From assembly GCF_014203695.1 (NCBI RefSeq), contig NZ_JACHJO010000010.1:97745-161744 (forward strand): 64,000 nt of DNA, given 5' to 3'. Shown piece after piece: positions 16,390 to 24,889 of this stretch (position 1 is its first letter; every line of letters starts with the position of its first letter). A program made the translations under genes and the position numbers. The notes below the pieces were generated by a model. It ran no database searches. It saw only the letters and a program-made list of their open reading frames with translations, and was not told where the DNA came from. This DNA is from Nocardiopsis algeriensis (GTDB lineage: Bacteria > Actinomycetota > Actinomycetes > Streptosporangiales > Streptosporangiaceae).

Positions 16390-18066
16390 TCAGGGAGGAG
16401 GGGTCTGGCCTGTGACCCGGTGGACGTCGCGGAGGGCGTCGCCCAGGCGCTCGCGCATGCTCACCCGCAGGCGGTCCTCGATGGCGGCCCTGAGCACCTC
16501 GCGGTCGTCGAAGGGCAGCACCTCGCCCTTGACGTACTGGCCCGTCTCGTGGCCCTTGCCCGCGACCACGACCACACCGCCCGGGCTGATCCTCTCCACG
16601 GCCAGGCGGATGGCCTCGGCCCTGTCGAGCTCGACGCTGACGCGGGCGCGCTGGTCCTCGGGAACCTTGGCCACCCCCTCCAGCATCGCGGCCGCGATGG
16701 CCACGGGGTCCTCCGAGCGCGGGTTGTCGTTGGTGACGATGAGCTGGTCGGCCAGGCGGGCCGCGGCCTCGCCCATGAGCGGGCGCTTGCCCCGGTCCCG
16801 GTCGCCGCCGCATCCGACGACCATGGTCACCCCGCCCTCGGCGACGGTGCGCACGGCCTTGAGGACCGCCTCGATGGCGCCGGGTTTGTGGGAGTAGTCG
16901 ACGAGCGCGGTGAAGTCCTGGCCGGGGACTCCGTCGGCGACGACCTTCTCCATGCGCCCGGGGACACCGGGGGCCGCGGCGACGCCGGCGATCGCGGTCT
17001 CCAGGGGCAGCCCGGCCTCGACCAGTCCGATGACGGCGGCCATGGCGTTGGAGACGTTGAAGGGACCGGGGAGGGCGACGGAGGCGTCGGCCTCCATACC
17101 GCCCGGGCCGACGATGCGGAAGGTGCTGCCGGAGGCGCCCAGGCGCACGTCGACGGCCTTCCAGTCGGCCTCCATGGCCGTGGCGGGGGCGGCGTCGGAG
17201 AAGCCCTCCACACCGTAGGTGGTGACGGGGACGCTTCCCTCGCCCTGGATCATGTCGACGAGGGCGCGGCCGAACCGGTCGTCGGCGTTGACGACCGCGA
17301 TGTCGCAGTACTCGGGCGTGAACAGGCGCGCCTTGGTCTCGAAGTAGTCGCGCAGGTCGGAGTGGAAGTCCAGGTGGTCCTGGGACAGGTTGGTGAAGAC
17401 CGCGACACCGTAGCGGGCACCGCCGACCCGGTTCAGGGCGAGGGCGTGGCTGGAGACCTCCATGGCGGCGGCGGTGACGCCCTGCTCGCGCATGAGTGCG
17501 AACAGGCCGTGCAGGTCGGTGGCCTCGGGTGTGGTGAGGGAGGAGGAGACGCGCTCGTCGCCCACGCGCATCTCGACGGTGCCGATCAGGCCCGTGGCCC
17601 TGCCGGCGTGCCGCAGGCCCGACTCGACCAGGTAGGTGACAGTAGTCTTGCCGCTGGTGCCGGTGGTGCCGATGAGCAGCAGGTCCTGGACGGGGTCCTC
17701 GAAGACCCAGGAGGCCGCGAAGCCCAGGACGGCGCGCGCGTCGGGGACCACGAGCACGGGCAGGCCCGCGGCAGCGGCCCGCTCGGCGCCGTCCCGGTCG
17801 GTGAGAACGGCGGCGGCCCCCGCCTCGGCCGCCTGTTCGGCGAATTGCGCCCCGTGCGCGCGGGTTCCGGGCAGGGCGGCGTAGAGGTCGCCCGGCCCGA
17901 CCTTGCGGGAGTCGTGGGTGATGCCGCGCACCTGGACCTCGCCGGCCGGGACCGGGTGGTCCGGCGGCAGGTCGGGGCGCAGCAGTTCCGCGTCCGGACC
18001 GAGCAGCGCCGCGAGGTCGGACAAGGGGCGGAGAGGTGTGTGTTCAGGTCGCATTTCCGGTGGCAC
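16390..18066 (-). CDS. murE: UDP-MurNAc-dipeptide-2,6-diaminopimelate ligase
   Basis: MurE adds the third stem residue. The 558-residue protein has the P-loop TGTSGKTTVTYL, MEVSSHAL, TNLSQDHLDFH and DYSHKPGAIEAVL. It also has TNDNPRSEDP; DNPR is the signature of meso-diaminopimelate-adding enzymes. The start is probably the GTG at 18066, because TAACCT lies six bases before it and suggests leaderless transcription. An internal ATG at 18054 is an alternative. It is divergent from the plus-strand gene at 18200. Confidence 0.95.
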   Translation of the reverse strand: MPPEMRPEHTPLRPLSDLAALLGPDAELLRPDLPPDHPVPAGEVQVRGITHDSRKVGPGDLYAALPGTRAHGAQFAEQAAEAGAAAVLTDRDGAERAAAAGLPVLVVPDARAVLGFAASWVFEDPVQDLLLIGTTGTSGKTTVTYLVESGLRHAGRATGLIGTVEMRVGDERVSSSLTTPEATDLHGLFALMREQGVTAAAMEVSSHALALNRVGGARYGVAVFTNLSQDHLDFHSDLRDYFETKARLFTPEYCDIAVVNADDRFGRALVDMIQGEGSVPVTTYGVEGFSDAAPATAMEADWKAVDVRLGASGSTFRIVGPGGMEADASVALPGPFNVSNAMAAVIGLVEAGLPLETAIAGVAAAPGVPGRMEKVVADGVPGQDFTALVDYSHKPGAIEAVLKAVRTVAEGGVTMVVGCGGDRDRGKRPLMGEAAARLADQLIVTNDNPRSEDPVAIAAAMLEGVAKVPEDQRARVSVELDRAEAIRLAVERISPGGVVVVAGKGHETGQYVKGEVLPFDDREVLRAAIEDRLRVSMRERLGDALRDVHRVTGQTPPP

Positions 18067-18072
18067 GTGTGG

Positions 18073-18078
18073 AGGTTA
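18073..18078 (-). promoter_or_regulatory. Candidate -10 element for leaderless murE
   Basis: TAACCT (minus strand) ends six bases before the GTG at 18064-18066, so transcription would begin at or next to the start codon. TTACCG lies 19 bp upstream as a poor -35 match. Confidence 0.4.
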
Positions 18079-18199
18079 ACCCTTGGAGTCGGCGGGCCGG
18101 TAATTTCCACGCGGTGCCCGCACCGGTCCGCCGCCGGGGACGCCCCCGGCGGATCGGGGAAGCGGCCGGAGCAGCAGGAGCAGCAGGAAGGGGAGAACC

Positions 18200-19126
18200 G
18201 TGGACCGGTGGGACAGGGCGCTCGCGGGCGGACGCCCGCTGGTGCTGGACGCGGGCCTGGCGACGGGCCTGGAGGCGTACGGGCACGACCTGTCGGGTGG
18301 ACTGTGGTCGGCGCGGCTGCTGGCCGAGGCGCCGCAGGAGATCCGGCGGGTGCACCGCGACCACCTGCGGGCGGGGGCCGACGTGGTGATCGCCGCGGGA
18401 TACCAGGCGAGCATTCCGGCGCTGGTCGCGCGGGGCCGGACGCGTGCCGGGGCCACGAGGCTGCTTGCCCTGTCGGTGGAGCTGGCCGCGGCCGAGCGCG
18501 ACGCCTTCGGGTCGGGGCTGGTGGCGGCCGGCGTCGGCCCCTACGGCGCCTTCCTGGCCGACGGTTCGGAGTACACCGGTGACTACGGAACGGACGAGGA
18601 AGAGCTGTACGCCTGGCACCGGGAGCGCTGGGAGGTCCTCGCGGACAGCGGGGCCGACCTCATCGCCTGCGAGACGGTGCCCTCCGCGGCCGAGGCGCGG
18701 GCGCTGGCGCGCCTGCTGGAGGAGACGCCCGGCGCGCGGGCCTGGATCAGCTTCTCGTGCCGCGACGGCCGGAGGATCGCCGACGGCACGGCGCTGCGCG
18801 CGCTCGCGGCCGAGCTGGCGCCGCTGCACGTCTCCGGGCGTCTGGTGGCGGTCGGGGTCAACTGCGTCCCGCCCCGCCTCGTCCCCGAGCTGCTGGGCGA
18901 GATCGCGGCGGCCGGGGTCCCGGCGGTCGCCTACCCCAACTCCGGTGAGGTCTGGGACCCCGTGGGGCGGCGCTGGGGCGGCACCTCCGACCCCGAGGGG
19001 TTCGGAAGGGCCGCGGTGTCGTGGGTGCGTGCCGGCGCGGTGCTCGTGGGCGGCTGCTGCCGGACCGGCCCCGAGCACGTGCGCTCGGTACGCGCCCACC
19101 TGGACAGGGAGTTCCGGGTGCACTGA
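18200..19126 (+). CDS. mmuM: Homocysteine S-methyltransferase family protein
   Basis: The 308-residue single-domain enzyme belongs to the MmuM/Pfam S-methyl_trans family. It transfers a methyl group from S-methylmethionine or S-adenosylmethionine to homocysteine. The zinc ligands are visible as VGVNC (near residue 222) and VGGCCRTGP (near 284-292). LDAGLATGLEAYG is the family N-terminus, where GGxAT is more usual. The GTG start has GGGGAG four bases upstream. It lies on the opposite strand inside the dcw cluster and is bounded by a divergent spacer and a giant convergent hairpin, so it is a self-contained unit. Confidence 0.93.
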   Translation: MDRWDRALAGGRPLVLDAGLATGLEAYGHDLSGGLWSARLLAEAPQEIRRVHRDHLRAGADVVIAAGYQASIPALVARGRTRAGATRLLALSVELAAAERDAFGSGLVAAGVGPYGAFLADGSEYTGDYGTDEEELYAWHRERWEVLADSGADLIACETVPSAAEARALARLLEETPGARAWISFSCRDGRRIADGTALRALAAELAPLHVSGRLVAVGVNCVPPRLVPELLGEIAAAGVPAVAYPNSGEVWDPVGRRWGGTSDPEGFGRAAVSWVRAGAVLVGGCCRTGPEHVRSVRAHLDREFRVH

Positions 19127-19150
19127 CCGCGCGGGCCCGGGCGCCCGCTC

Positions 19151-19227
19151 CCGGTGACGCAGGGGCGGGAGGGGTCGCGGTCGTCGGTACCGACCGCCGC
19201 GGCCCGCTCCCGCCCCCGCGTCACCGG
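19151..19227. terminator. Bidirectional giant hairpin between mmuM and ftsI
   Basis: Arms 19151-19171 and 19207-19227 are 21 nt each and complementary at 20 of 21 positions. Further pairing lies inside the 35-nt loop (GCGGTCG/CGACCGC). It fills the space between two convergent genes and should stop transcription from both sides. Confidence 0.75.
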
Positions 19228-19249
19228 CGTCTCGGAGCAGTACATCCAG

Positions 19250-21238
19250 CTAGGGTGTGCTCCCGCTCTCCTGGAGGCGGATGGCGGGCGGGTCGGTCTC
19301 CGTCGGGGGGACCTTCAGGGTCTTGAGCACGAACGACATGATGTCGTTGAAGACGGGGCCGGCCGCCTCACCGCCGTAGTAGATCTCCTGGGGGTTGTGC
19401 AGGACGACCTGGACGACGACCTGCGGGTCGTCGGCAGGAGCGAACCCGGCGAAGGTCGCGGTGTATCCGCCGTCCTCGTAGGTACCGGTCTCGGGGTTGA
19501 TCCGGTTGGCGGTGCCCGTCTTGCCCGCGACGCGGTAGCCGTCGATGCGGGCCTGCGGCGCGGTGCCCTCGTCGCTGGTGACCGCCTCCAGCATGAGGGC
19601 GAGGTCGGCGGCGGTCCCCTCGCTGAGCACGCGCCTGCGCTCGGGGGGATCGGCGCGGGTGAAGGCACCGTCGGCGTCCACCGTGCCCGCGATCACGTTG
19701 GGCTCCACCCGCACGCCTCCGTTGGCGACGGTGGCGTAGACCGACGCCATCTGCACGGCGTTCACCGAGACGCTGTGACCGATGGACACCGAGGGCAGCT
19801 GGGTGCCCCACCAGTCGTCGGGGTCGGTGAGGACGCCCGTCGCCTCCCCGGGGAGGTCCAGGCCCGTGGGGCCGCCCAGTCCGAAGTCGGCCATGTAGCC
19901 GTGCAGGACACCGGCACCCACCTGGTCGGCGATCTTGATCGTCCCGACGTTGCTGGACTGCGCCATGATGCCGTTGACGGTCAGGCGCTGGGTGCCGTCG
20001 TTGCTGGAATTGCGGAAGACCTGGTCGTAGTACTCGATCGAGTAGGGCACGGTGTAGACCGTCTCGGGGGTGGTCAGCCCCTCCTCCAGGGCCGCCCCGA
20101 TCGTGATGACCTTGTTGGTGCTGCCCGGCTCGAAGGTCTCGGCGACCGCGCCGTTGGACCGCTGCTCGGCACTGCTGGCGTCGATGTCGTTGGGCGAGTA
20201 GCTGGGGAAGTCGGCCATGCCGAGGATCTCGCCGGTGTCGGGGCGCATGGCGATGGCGCTGCCGCCCTCGGCGTCGAGCTCCTCCACCCGCTCGGCCAGG
20301 ACCTGGGACATGTACCACTGGATGTCCTGGTCCAGGGTCAGGCGCACGTCCTGGCCGGGTACGGGTTCCTTGGCCAGGCCGCCCGCCATGGGGATCTGGG
20401 TGCCGTCCAGGCCGACCTCGACCTGGTGCGCGCCGGCCTCCCCCGCGAGGGTCTCGTCCAGGTAGCCCTCCAGCCCCTCCAGGCCGTAGCCCTCGGAGCC
20501 GACGAAGCCGACCAGGTCGGCGGCACCGGTCTCCTCGGGGTAGACGCGCTTGTAGTCGACCTGTGCGCCCACACCGCGCAGACCGAGCTCGCGCAGGGAC
20601 TGCCAGTCCTCGGGCGGGACGTCGTGGGCGACCACCTGGTAGCGGCTGGGTTCGGCGTCGACCTTCTCGGCGACCTCCTCCGCGTCCAGGCCGAAGCGGG
20701 CGGAGAGTTCGTCGACGACCTCCTGCCGCTGGTCCTCCTGGATCTCCTCGGGGTCGACGAAGACCGTCCGCACCTCCACCGACATGGCGAACGGGTTGCC
20801 CTCGGCGTCGGTGATCGCCCCGCGCAGGGTGGGGATGTCGATGCTGCGCAGGCGCAGGTCGGAAGCGGCCGCGGCGTAGCCCTCGGCCTCGACGCCCTGG
20901 ATCTGGACGAGCCTGCCGGCGAAGAGCAGCAGGACGGCCAGCACCAGTGCGCCCCCGATGCGGATGCGCTTGGCCGGGTCACCCCGCCGGAAGGTCCGGC
21001 GCAGCAGGGGCGGGGGCGGCGGCGGGGACGCGGGACGGCGGCGGGGGGTCCTGCGGGTCTCGCGGGCGGCGCCCCCGCGGGCCTCACGCGGCGCGCGGCC
21101 GGCCCCGCCGCGGGCCGCCGGGGCGCCCTCGGGCCGGTTCGAGGCCCGCTGCGGCCTCCTGGCCGGTCGGGATCCCGAGCGCCCGGTGGCTCCCGGCCTG
21201 CGGGGGTCCCTGGGTCGTCTGTCGCGGGGAGTGCTCAA
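19250..21238 (-). CDS. ftsI: FtsI/PBP3 septal transpeptidase
   Basis: This class B penicillin-binding protein cross-links septal peptidoglycan with FtsW. It has a basic, Pro/Arg-rich cytoplasmic region of about 90 residues and one transmembrane helix (95-114). The PBP dimerisation domain comes next. The transpeptidase domain has active-site Ser373 in STNK, SSN (428-430) and KTGT (573-576). The start is a TTG at 21238 that overlaps the ftsL stop (TTGA) and follows AGGGAG by six bases. Reading further upstream crosses ftsL and rsmH in another frame. Length is 662 residues. Confidence 0.95.
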   Translation of the reverse strand: MSTPRDRRPRDPRRPGATGRSGSRPARRPQRASNRPEGAPAARGGAGRAPREARGGAARETRRTPRRRPASPPPPPPLLRRTFRRGDPAKRIRIGGALVLAVLLLFAGRLVQIQGVEAEGYAAAASDLRLRSIDIPTLRGAITDAEGNPFAMSVEVRTVFVDPEEIQEDQRQEVVDELSARFGLDAEEVAEKVDAEPSRYQVVAHDVPPEDWQSLRELGLRGVGAQVDYKRVYPEETGAADLVGFVGSEGYGLEGLEGYLDETLAGEAGAHQVEVGLDGTQIPMAGGLAKEPVPGQDVRLTLDQDIQWYMSQVLAERVEELDAEGGSAIAMRPDTGEILGMADFPSYSPNDIDASSAEQRSNGAVAETFEPGSTNKVITIGAALEEGLTTPETVYTVPYSIEYYDQVFRNSSNDGTQRLTVNGIMAQSSNVGTIKIADQVGAGVLHGYMADFGLGGPTGLDLPGEATGVLTDPDDWWGTQLPSVSIGHSVSVNAVQMASVYATVANGGVRVEPNVIAGTVDADGAFTRADPPERRRVLSEGTAADLALMLEAVTSDEGTAPQARIDGYRVAGKTGTANRINPETGTYEDGGYTATFAGFAPADDPQVVVQVVLHNPQEIYYGGEAAGPVFNDIMSFVLKTLKVPPTETDPPAIRLQESGSTP

Positions 21239-21663
21239 CCATCGCTCCCTGCGTCTCCGGAGACCCTGCCCCTGTCCGGGTCGAGGAAGAGCGGCGCCTC
21301 CCCCTGCTCCATACCCATCGCCTCGGCCTCCTGGGCGATGCGCTCCGAGCTCTCCAGGTGGGAGACGCTGCTGCGCAGGCGCTGCTCCTCGTAGGACAGC
21401 TCGCGGTTCTGCGACTGGAGGCTGGTGATGGTGAACGCCTCCTCCGCGATGACGCTGCGCAGGAGGAGGAGGCCGACCAGCGCCCCGCCCAGCAGGCTCA
21501 GGACGAGGAGGACGAACGGAATCCTGGGAGCCCTGCCCTGGGTGCGCGCACGCGACGCGGGACGTTCGGCCGCCCGCTTCCCGGGGGCGGGCGGCCGGGC
21601 CGCCCTCGTCGCGGTGCCGCTGCGGGCGGGTGCTCCCCGCCTGTCCTTCGTGGTCGGGCTCAT
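21235..21663 (-). CDS. ftsL: FtsL-like septum formation initiator
   Basis: This 142-residue bitopic protein has a basic Pro/Ala/Arg-rich cytoplasmic N-terminus and a transmembrane helix (about residues 49-70). A short extracytoplasmic coiled coil follows (TSLQSQNRELSYEEQRLRSSVSHLES). Size, topology and position between rsmH and ftsI identify FtsL, whose sequence is poorly conserved. It would join FtsQ in the divisome. The ATG is 9 bp past the rsmH stop and the stop overlaps the ftsI TTG. Confidence 0.88.
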   Translation of the reverse strand: MSPTTKDRRGAPARSGTATRAARPPAPGKRAAERPASRARTQGRAPRIPFVLLVLSLLGGALVGLLLLRSVIAEEAFTITSLQSQNRELSYEEQRLRSSVSHLESSERIAQEAEAMGMEQGEAPLFLDPDRGRVSGDAGSDG

Positions 21664-21672
21664 GTGGTCTCC

Positions 21673-22704
21673 CTACTGCCGCGCGGGCCGTACGCGTTCG
21701 GCCGCACGGAGGCGGGCCGACCGGGCGCGCGGGTTGCGTTCGTTCTCTTCGTCCGTGGGGACCTCGGCTCCCCGGGTGAGGAGGCGCAGTTCCGGCTGCC
21801 GGTCCGGGAGCGGTACGGGCAGGTCGGCGGGGGTGGTGTCGGCGGTCAGGGCCGCGAAGGCCTTCTTGGTCGCGCGGTCCTCCAGCGAGTGGTAGGACAG
21901 CACGGCCGCGCGCCCGCCCACGGCCAGGCGCGAGATCGCCGCGGGAAGGGCGCTCTCGAGGATGGACAGCTCGGCGTTGACCTCGATGCGCAGTCCCTGG
22001 AAGGTGCGTTTGGCGGGGTGGCCGCCGGTGCGGCGGGTGGCCGCGGGAATGGACTCGCGGACGAGCTCGGCCAGCTCGCGTGTGGAGGAGATGGGGCTTT
22101 GGGCACGGCGGCGCTCGATGGCGCGGGCGACCCGGGGGGCGAAGCGCTCCTCGCCGTAGGAGCGCAGGACGCGGGTCAGTTCGGCAACAGGGTAGGTGTT
22201 GACGACCTCGGCCGCGGTGAGGGACTGCGTGCGGTCCATCCGCATGTCCAGGGGAGCGTCGTGGGCGTAGGCGAAGCCGCGGTCGGTCTCGTCCAGCTGC
22301 GGGGAGGAGACGCCCAGGTCCAGCAGGACGGCGTCGGCCAGGTCCGCGCCGGCCTCGTCGAGGGCGCGCGGGATCTCGGAGTAGACCGCGTGGACCAGGT
22401 GGACGCGGTCGGCGTAGGGGGCCAGGCGGGCGGCGCTGCGCTCGAGGGCCGTGGTGTCGCGGTCGACGCCGACCAGGCGCATCTCCGGGCAGGCCTTGAG
22501 CAGGGCCTCCGAGTGGCCTCCCAGACCCAGGGTGCCGTCGACGAGCACCGCTCCCGGACGGTCGAGTGCGGGGGCGAGCAGCTCCACGATGCGGTCGAGC
22601 ATGACCGGCACGTGGAGAGGGTCGAGTCCGGCGCGAGCCGCCGCGATCCGGTCCTGTGTGCTGCGGCCGGTGTCCCCGTCCCCGTTCCCTCTGGTGTCCC
22701 CCAT
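21673..22704 (-). CDS. rsmH: 16S rRNA (cytosine1402-N4)-methyltransferase
   Basis: RsmH (MraW) methylates N4 of C1402 in the ribosomal decoding centre using SAM. Motifs seen are [13 protein letters not shown], the SAM loop [15 protein letters not shown] and [43 protein letters not shown] and [15 protein letters not shown] follow. The ATG at 22704 gives about 343 residues, a normal length. The open frame continues to 22839 and adds a low-complexity Arg/Gly/Pro stretch that is probably not translated. Confidence 0.95.
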   Translation of the reverse strand: MGDTRGNGDGDTGRSTQDRIAAARAGLDPLHVPVMLDRIVELLAPALDRPGAVLVDGTLGLGGHSEALLKACPEMRLVGVDRDTTALERSAARLAPYADRVHLVHAVYSEIPRALDEAGADLADAVLLDLGVSSPQLDETDRGFAYAHDAPLDMRMDRTQSLTAAEVVNTYPVAELTRVLRSYGEERFAPRVARAIERRRAQSPISSTRELAELVRESIPAATRRTGGHPAKRTFQGLRIEVNAELSILESALPAAISRLAVGGRAAVLSYHSLEDRATKKAFAALTADTTPADLPVPLPDRQPELRLLTRGAEVPTDEENERNPRARSARLRAAERVRPARQ

Positions 22705-22970
22705 GCTCTGCTGCCCCTCCACGCTCTCGCCTTCTCCCCCGAATCGCCGCGGGGCGCGCCCCGATGGTGCGCCCCCGGGTGTTCTCCGTGCGGGCCGCCG
22801 TTCTCCGGCGGGCCTCCGAACACGTTCGCCATTGTCCACCTTCCGGCGGGCTCACGTCTGGCACCGGGGAAGTCGCGCCAGCTCGTGTGCGTCGCGTTCG
22901 GAGGCCGTGGCCGGGCTCCGGCTGTCAAGGGTGTGGACTGTCGTGCCGATCGCGCCGGCGGCTGCCGGCC

Positions 22971-23402
22971 TCACGGCACCCCGGGCAGCACCTCCTCCGA
23001 GAGTTGCGCGAACACCTGCTCCTGCTCGGTCTCGTAGTCGGACCACGCCACGGAGTCCCAGATCTCCAGGCGGGTGTTGGCCCCGATCACCACGCAGTCG
23101 CGGGTGAGCCCCGCGTAGGAGCGCAGGTTGGGCGGGACGGTGACCCTGCCCTGCTTGTCGCAGGCCTGGTCGGAGGCGCCGGCGAAGAGGATGCGGCCGT
23201 AGTCGCGGACGGTGCGGTCGGTGACCGGGGCGTCGGCGAGGGCCTCGGTGAGGCGGACGAACTCCTTCACCGGGAAGACGTAAAGGCAGCGTTCCTGGCC
23301 CTTGGTGATCACCACGCCTCCCGCCAGCTCGTCGCGGTACTTCGCGGGAAGGAACAGTCGTCCCTTCTGGTCGAGGCGAGGCGTGTGGGTCCCGAGAAAC
23401 AA
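22971..23402 (-). CDS. mraZ: MraZ transcriptional regulator
   Basis: This 143-residue protein contains two SpoVT/AbrB-like half-domains. The first starts [24 protein letters not shown] and the second is around [19 protein letters not shown]. MraZ binds DNA repeats upstream of its own operon and controls the first dcw genes. The start is a TTG at 23402 with GAGGAGG at eight bases. Four boxes matching MraZ operators overlap its promoter (23443-23484), which supports autoregulation. Confidence 0.96.
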   Translation of the reverse strand: MFLGTHTPRLDQKGRLFLPAKYRDELAGGVVITKGQERCLYVFPVKEFVRLTEALADAPVTDRTVRDYGRILFAGASDQACDKQGRVTVPPNLRSYAGLTRDCVVIGANTRLEIWDSVAWSDYETEQEQVFAQLSEEVLPGVP

Positions 23403-23442
23403 AAGCCCGACCTCCTCGTCCCCGAAGTGGAGAATTCGCCCT

Positions 23443-23478
23443 CTCCACGGTGCTCCACCTTACTCCACTCTTCCCCAC
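23443..23478 (-). promoter_or_regulatory. Four MraZ operator boxes with 10-bp period
   Basis: On the minus strand GTGGAG occurs at 23443-23448, 23453-23458 and 23463-23468, and GTGGGG at 23473-23478. The period is exactly 10 bp, one helical turn, with 4-bp spacers. This matches the direct-repeat operators known for MraZ. Confidence 0.85.
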
Positions 23479-23484
23479 CGTCAA
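23457..23484 (-). promoter_or_regulatory. mraZ (dcw operon) promoter
   Basis: TTGACG (23479-23484) and TAAGGT (23457-23462) are 16 bp apart. Two MraZ boxes fill the spacer and one overlaps the -10, so MraZ binding should block RNA polymerase. The leader of about 48 nt carries the GAGGAGG ribosome site. The divergent 23403-23819 spacer holds only this promoter and that of moxR. Confidence 0.75.
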
Positions 23485-23754
23485 CAGCTCCAATCCGTAC
23501 GCGCGCCCCGAATACCGGGCAAATACGCAGGTCATGACAGGTGTGTCGAAGTGGGGGAAGCGAAGCACGCCTCGGCGTGCCGAAGGGGGAAGTGTGCGCG
23601 GGTCCGGGCCGGAGGCGGCAGAGGGGACGCGGTTTCCGCCTCCGCTCCGCAGGCGTTTCTCGGCGTGCGCACGAGGGAGGGTCGGAACAGTTCCAGCCAT
23701 TTCCCCCTTTTCTGGCATCATCTCCTTCCGCGCGATCGATTCCGGCACTTCGGT

Positions 23755-23782
23755 TTGCAGCCGGTCTGATTGGCTCTAGCCT
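23755..23782 (+). promoter_or_regulatory. Candidate moxR promoter
   Basis: TTGCAG (23755-23760) and TAGCCT (23777-23782) are 16 bp apart. Predicted start is near 23789, about 30 nt ahead of the GTG at 23820. Confidence 0.5.
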
Positions 23783-23819
23783 CGGATCCGAACACCGGAA
23801 CACAGGAGCGGGGGGTCTC

Positions 23820-24812
23820 GTGTCACTCGACACACACCACGGCGACCGAGGGGACGACGTCCGGGCGGACGTCGGCGAGGTCGCCGCGGTCGCCGACCGC
23901 GTCCGCGGCGCCATCGAGTCGGTCATCGAGGGCAAGCCCGAGGTGCTGCGGGTGGCTCTCACCGTCCTGCTCGCCGAGGGGCACCTGCTGGTCGAGGACG
24001 TGCCCGGGGTCGGCAAGACCATGCTGGCCAAGGCCCTGGCCCGGGCGGTGGACTGCTCGGTGCAGCGCATCCAGTTCACGCCCGACCTGCTGCCCAGCGA
24101 CATCACCGGTGTCAGCGTCTACCACCAGGAGCGGCGCGAGTTCGAGTTCAACCCCGGCCCGGTGTTCGCCAACATCGTGGTGGGGGACGAGATCAACCGC
24201 GCCTCCCCCAAGACCCAGGCCGCGCTCCTGGAGTGCATGGCCGAGCGCCAGGTCAGCGTCGACGGGCGCACCCTCGCGCTGGAGCGGCCCTTCATGGTCG
24301 TGGCCACGCAGAACCCCTCCGACATGGAGGGCACCTACACCCTCCCCGAGGCGCAGAGGGACCGCTTCATGGCCCGCGTCTCGGTGGGCTACCCCTCCCC
24401 CCAGGCCGAGCTCGACATGATCGACTCGCACAGCGCCGGCTCCCCGTTGGAGGACCTGGCCCCCGTCACCGGCGCCGCCCAGCTGCGCGACCTGTCCGAC
24501 CGCGTGCGCGAGGTGCACGTCGCCCCCGGGGTGCGCCGCTACATCGTCGACCTGGTGGGGGCGACACGGGTCGCCCCCGAGCTGCGTCTGGGCGCCTCTC
24601 CCCGGGCGACACTGCACCTGGTGCGGGCGGCCAGGGCCCACGCCGCCCTGGAAGGGCGCCACTACGTGGTCCCCGACGACGTCCAGGCACTGGCGGTCCC
24701 CGTTCTGGCGCACCGCCTGCTGCTCCACCCCCAGGCCCGGATGGAACACCTGTCCCCCGAGCAGATCGTCGCCAGGGCGGTCGCCCGCCTGCCCGTGCCG
24801 GGTCCCCGATAG
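23820..24812 (+). CDS. moxR: MoxR family AAA+ ATPase
   Basis: The 330-residue AAA+ protein has Walker A VPGVGKTMLA (about residues 61-70), Walker B VVGDEINRASPK, sensor 1 VVATQNP and the MoxR C-terminal lid. MoxR ATPases act as chaperone-like remodelers. They are usually encoded with DUF58 and transglutaminase proteins, as here. The GTG at 23820 (VSLDTHHGD) is chosen because the open frame upstream lies in the promoter region and is not MoxR-like. It heads a three-gene operon. Confidence 0.93.
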   Translation: MSLDTHHGDRGDDVRADVGEVAAVADRVRGAIESVIEGKPEVLRVALTVLLAEGHLLVEDVPGVGKTMLAKALARAVDCSVQRIQFTPDLLPSDITGVSVYHQERREFEFNPGPVFANIVVGDEINRASPKTQAALLECMAERQVSVDGRTLALERPFMVVATQNPSDMEGTYTLPEAQRDRFMARVSVGYPSPQAELDMIDSHSAGSPLEDLAPVTGAAQLRDLSDRVREVHVAPGVRRYIVDLVGATRVAPELRLGASPRATLHLVRAARAHAALEGRHYVVPDDVQALAVPVLAHRLLLHPQARMEHLSPEQIVARAVARLPVPGPR

Positions 24813-24889
24813 GGCTCTTCCCCGCCCCTGTCCGGCGCCGCCTCCGCGGCCCCGGTGACCGCCCCGCGAGTTCCCCGAGGAAAGGGTCC

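Noticed and set aside
16291..18582. Plus-strand open frame of 763 codons opposite murE
   Set aside because: It mirrors murE codon by codon and runs into mmuM in the wrong frame. The high GC content keeps it open.
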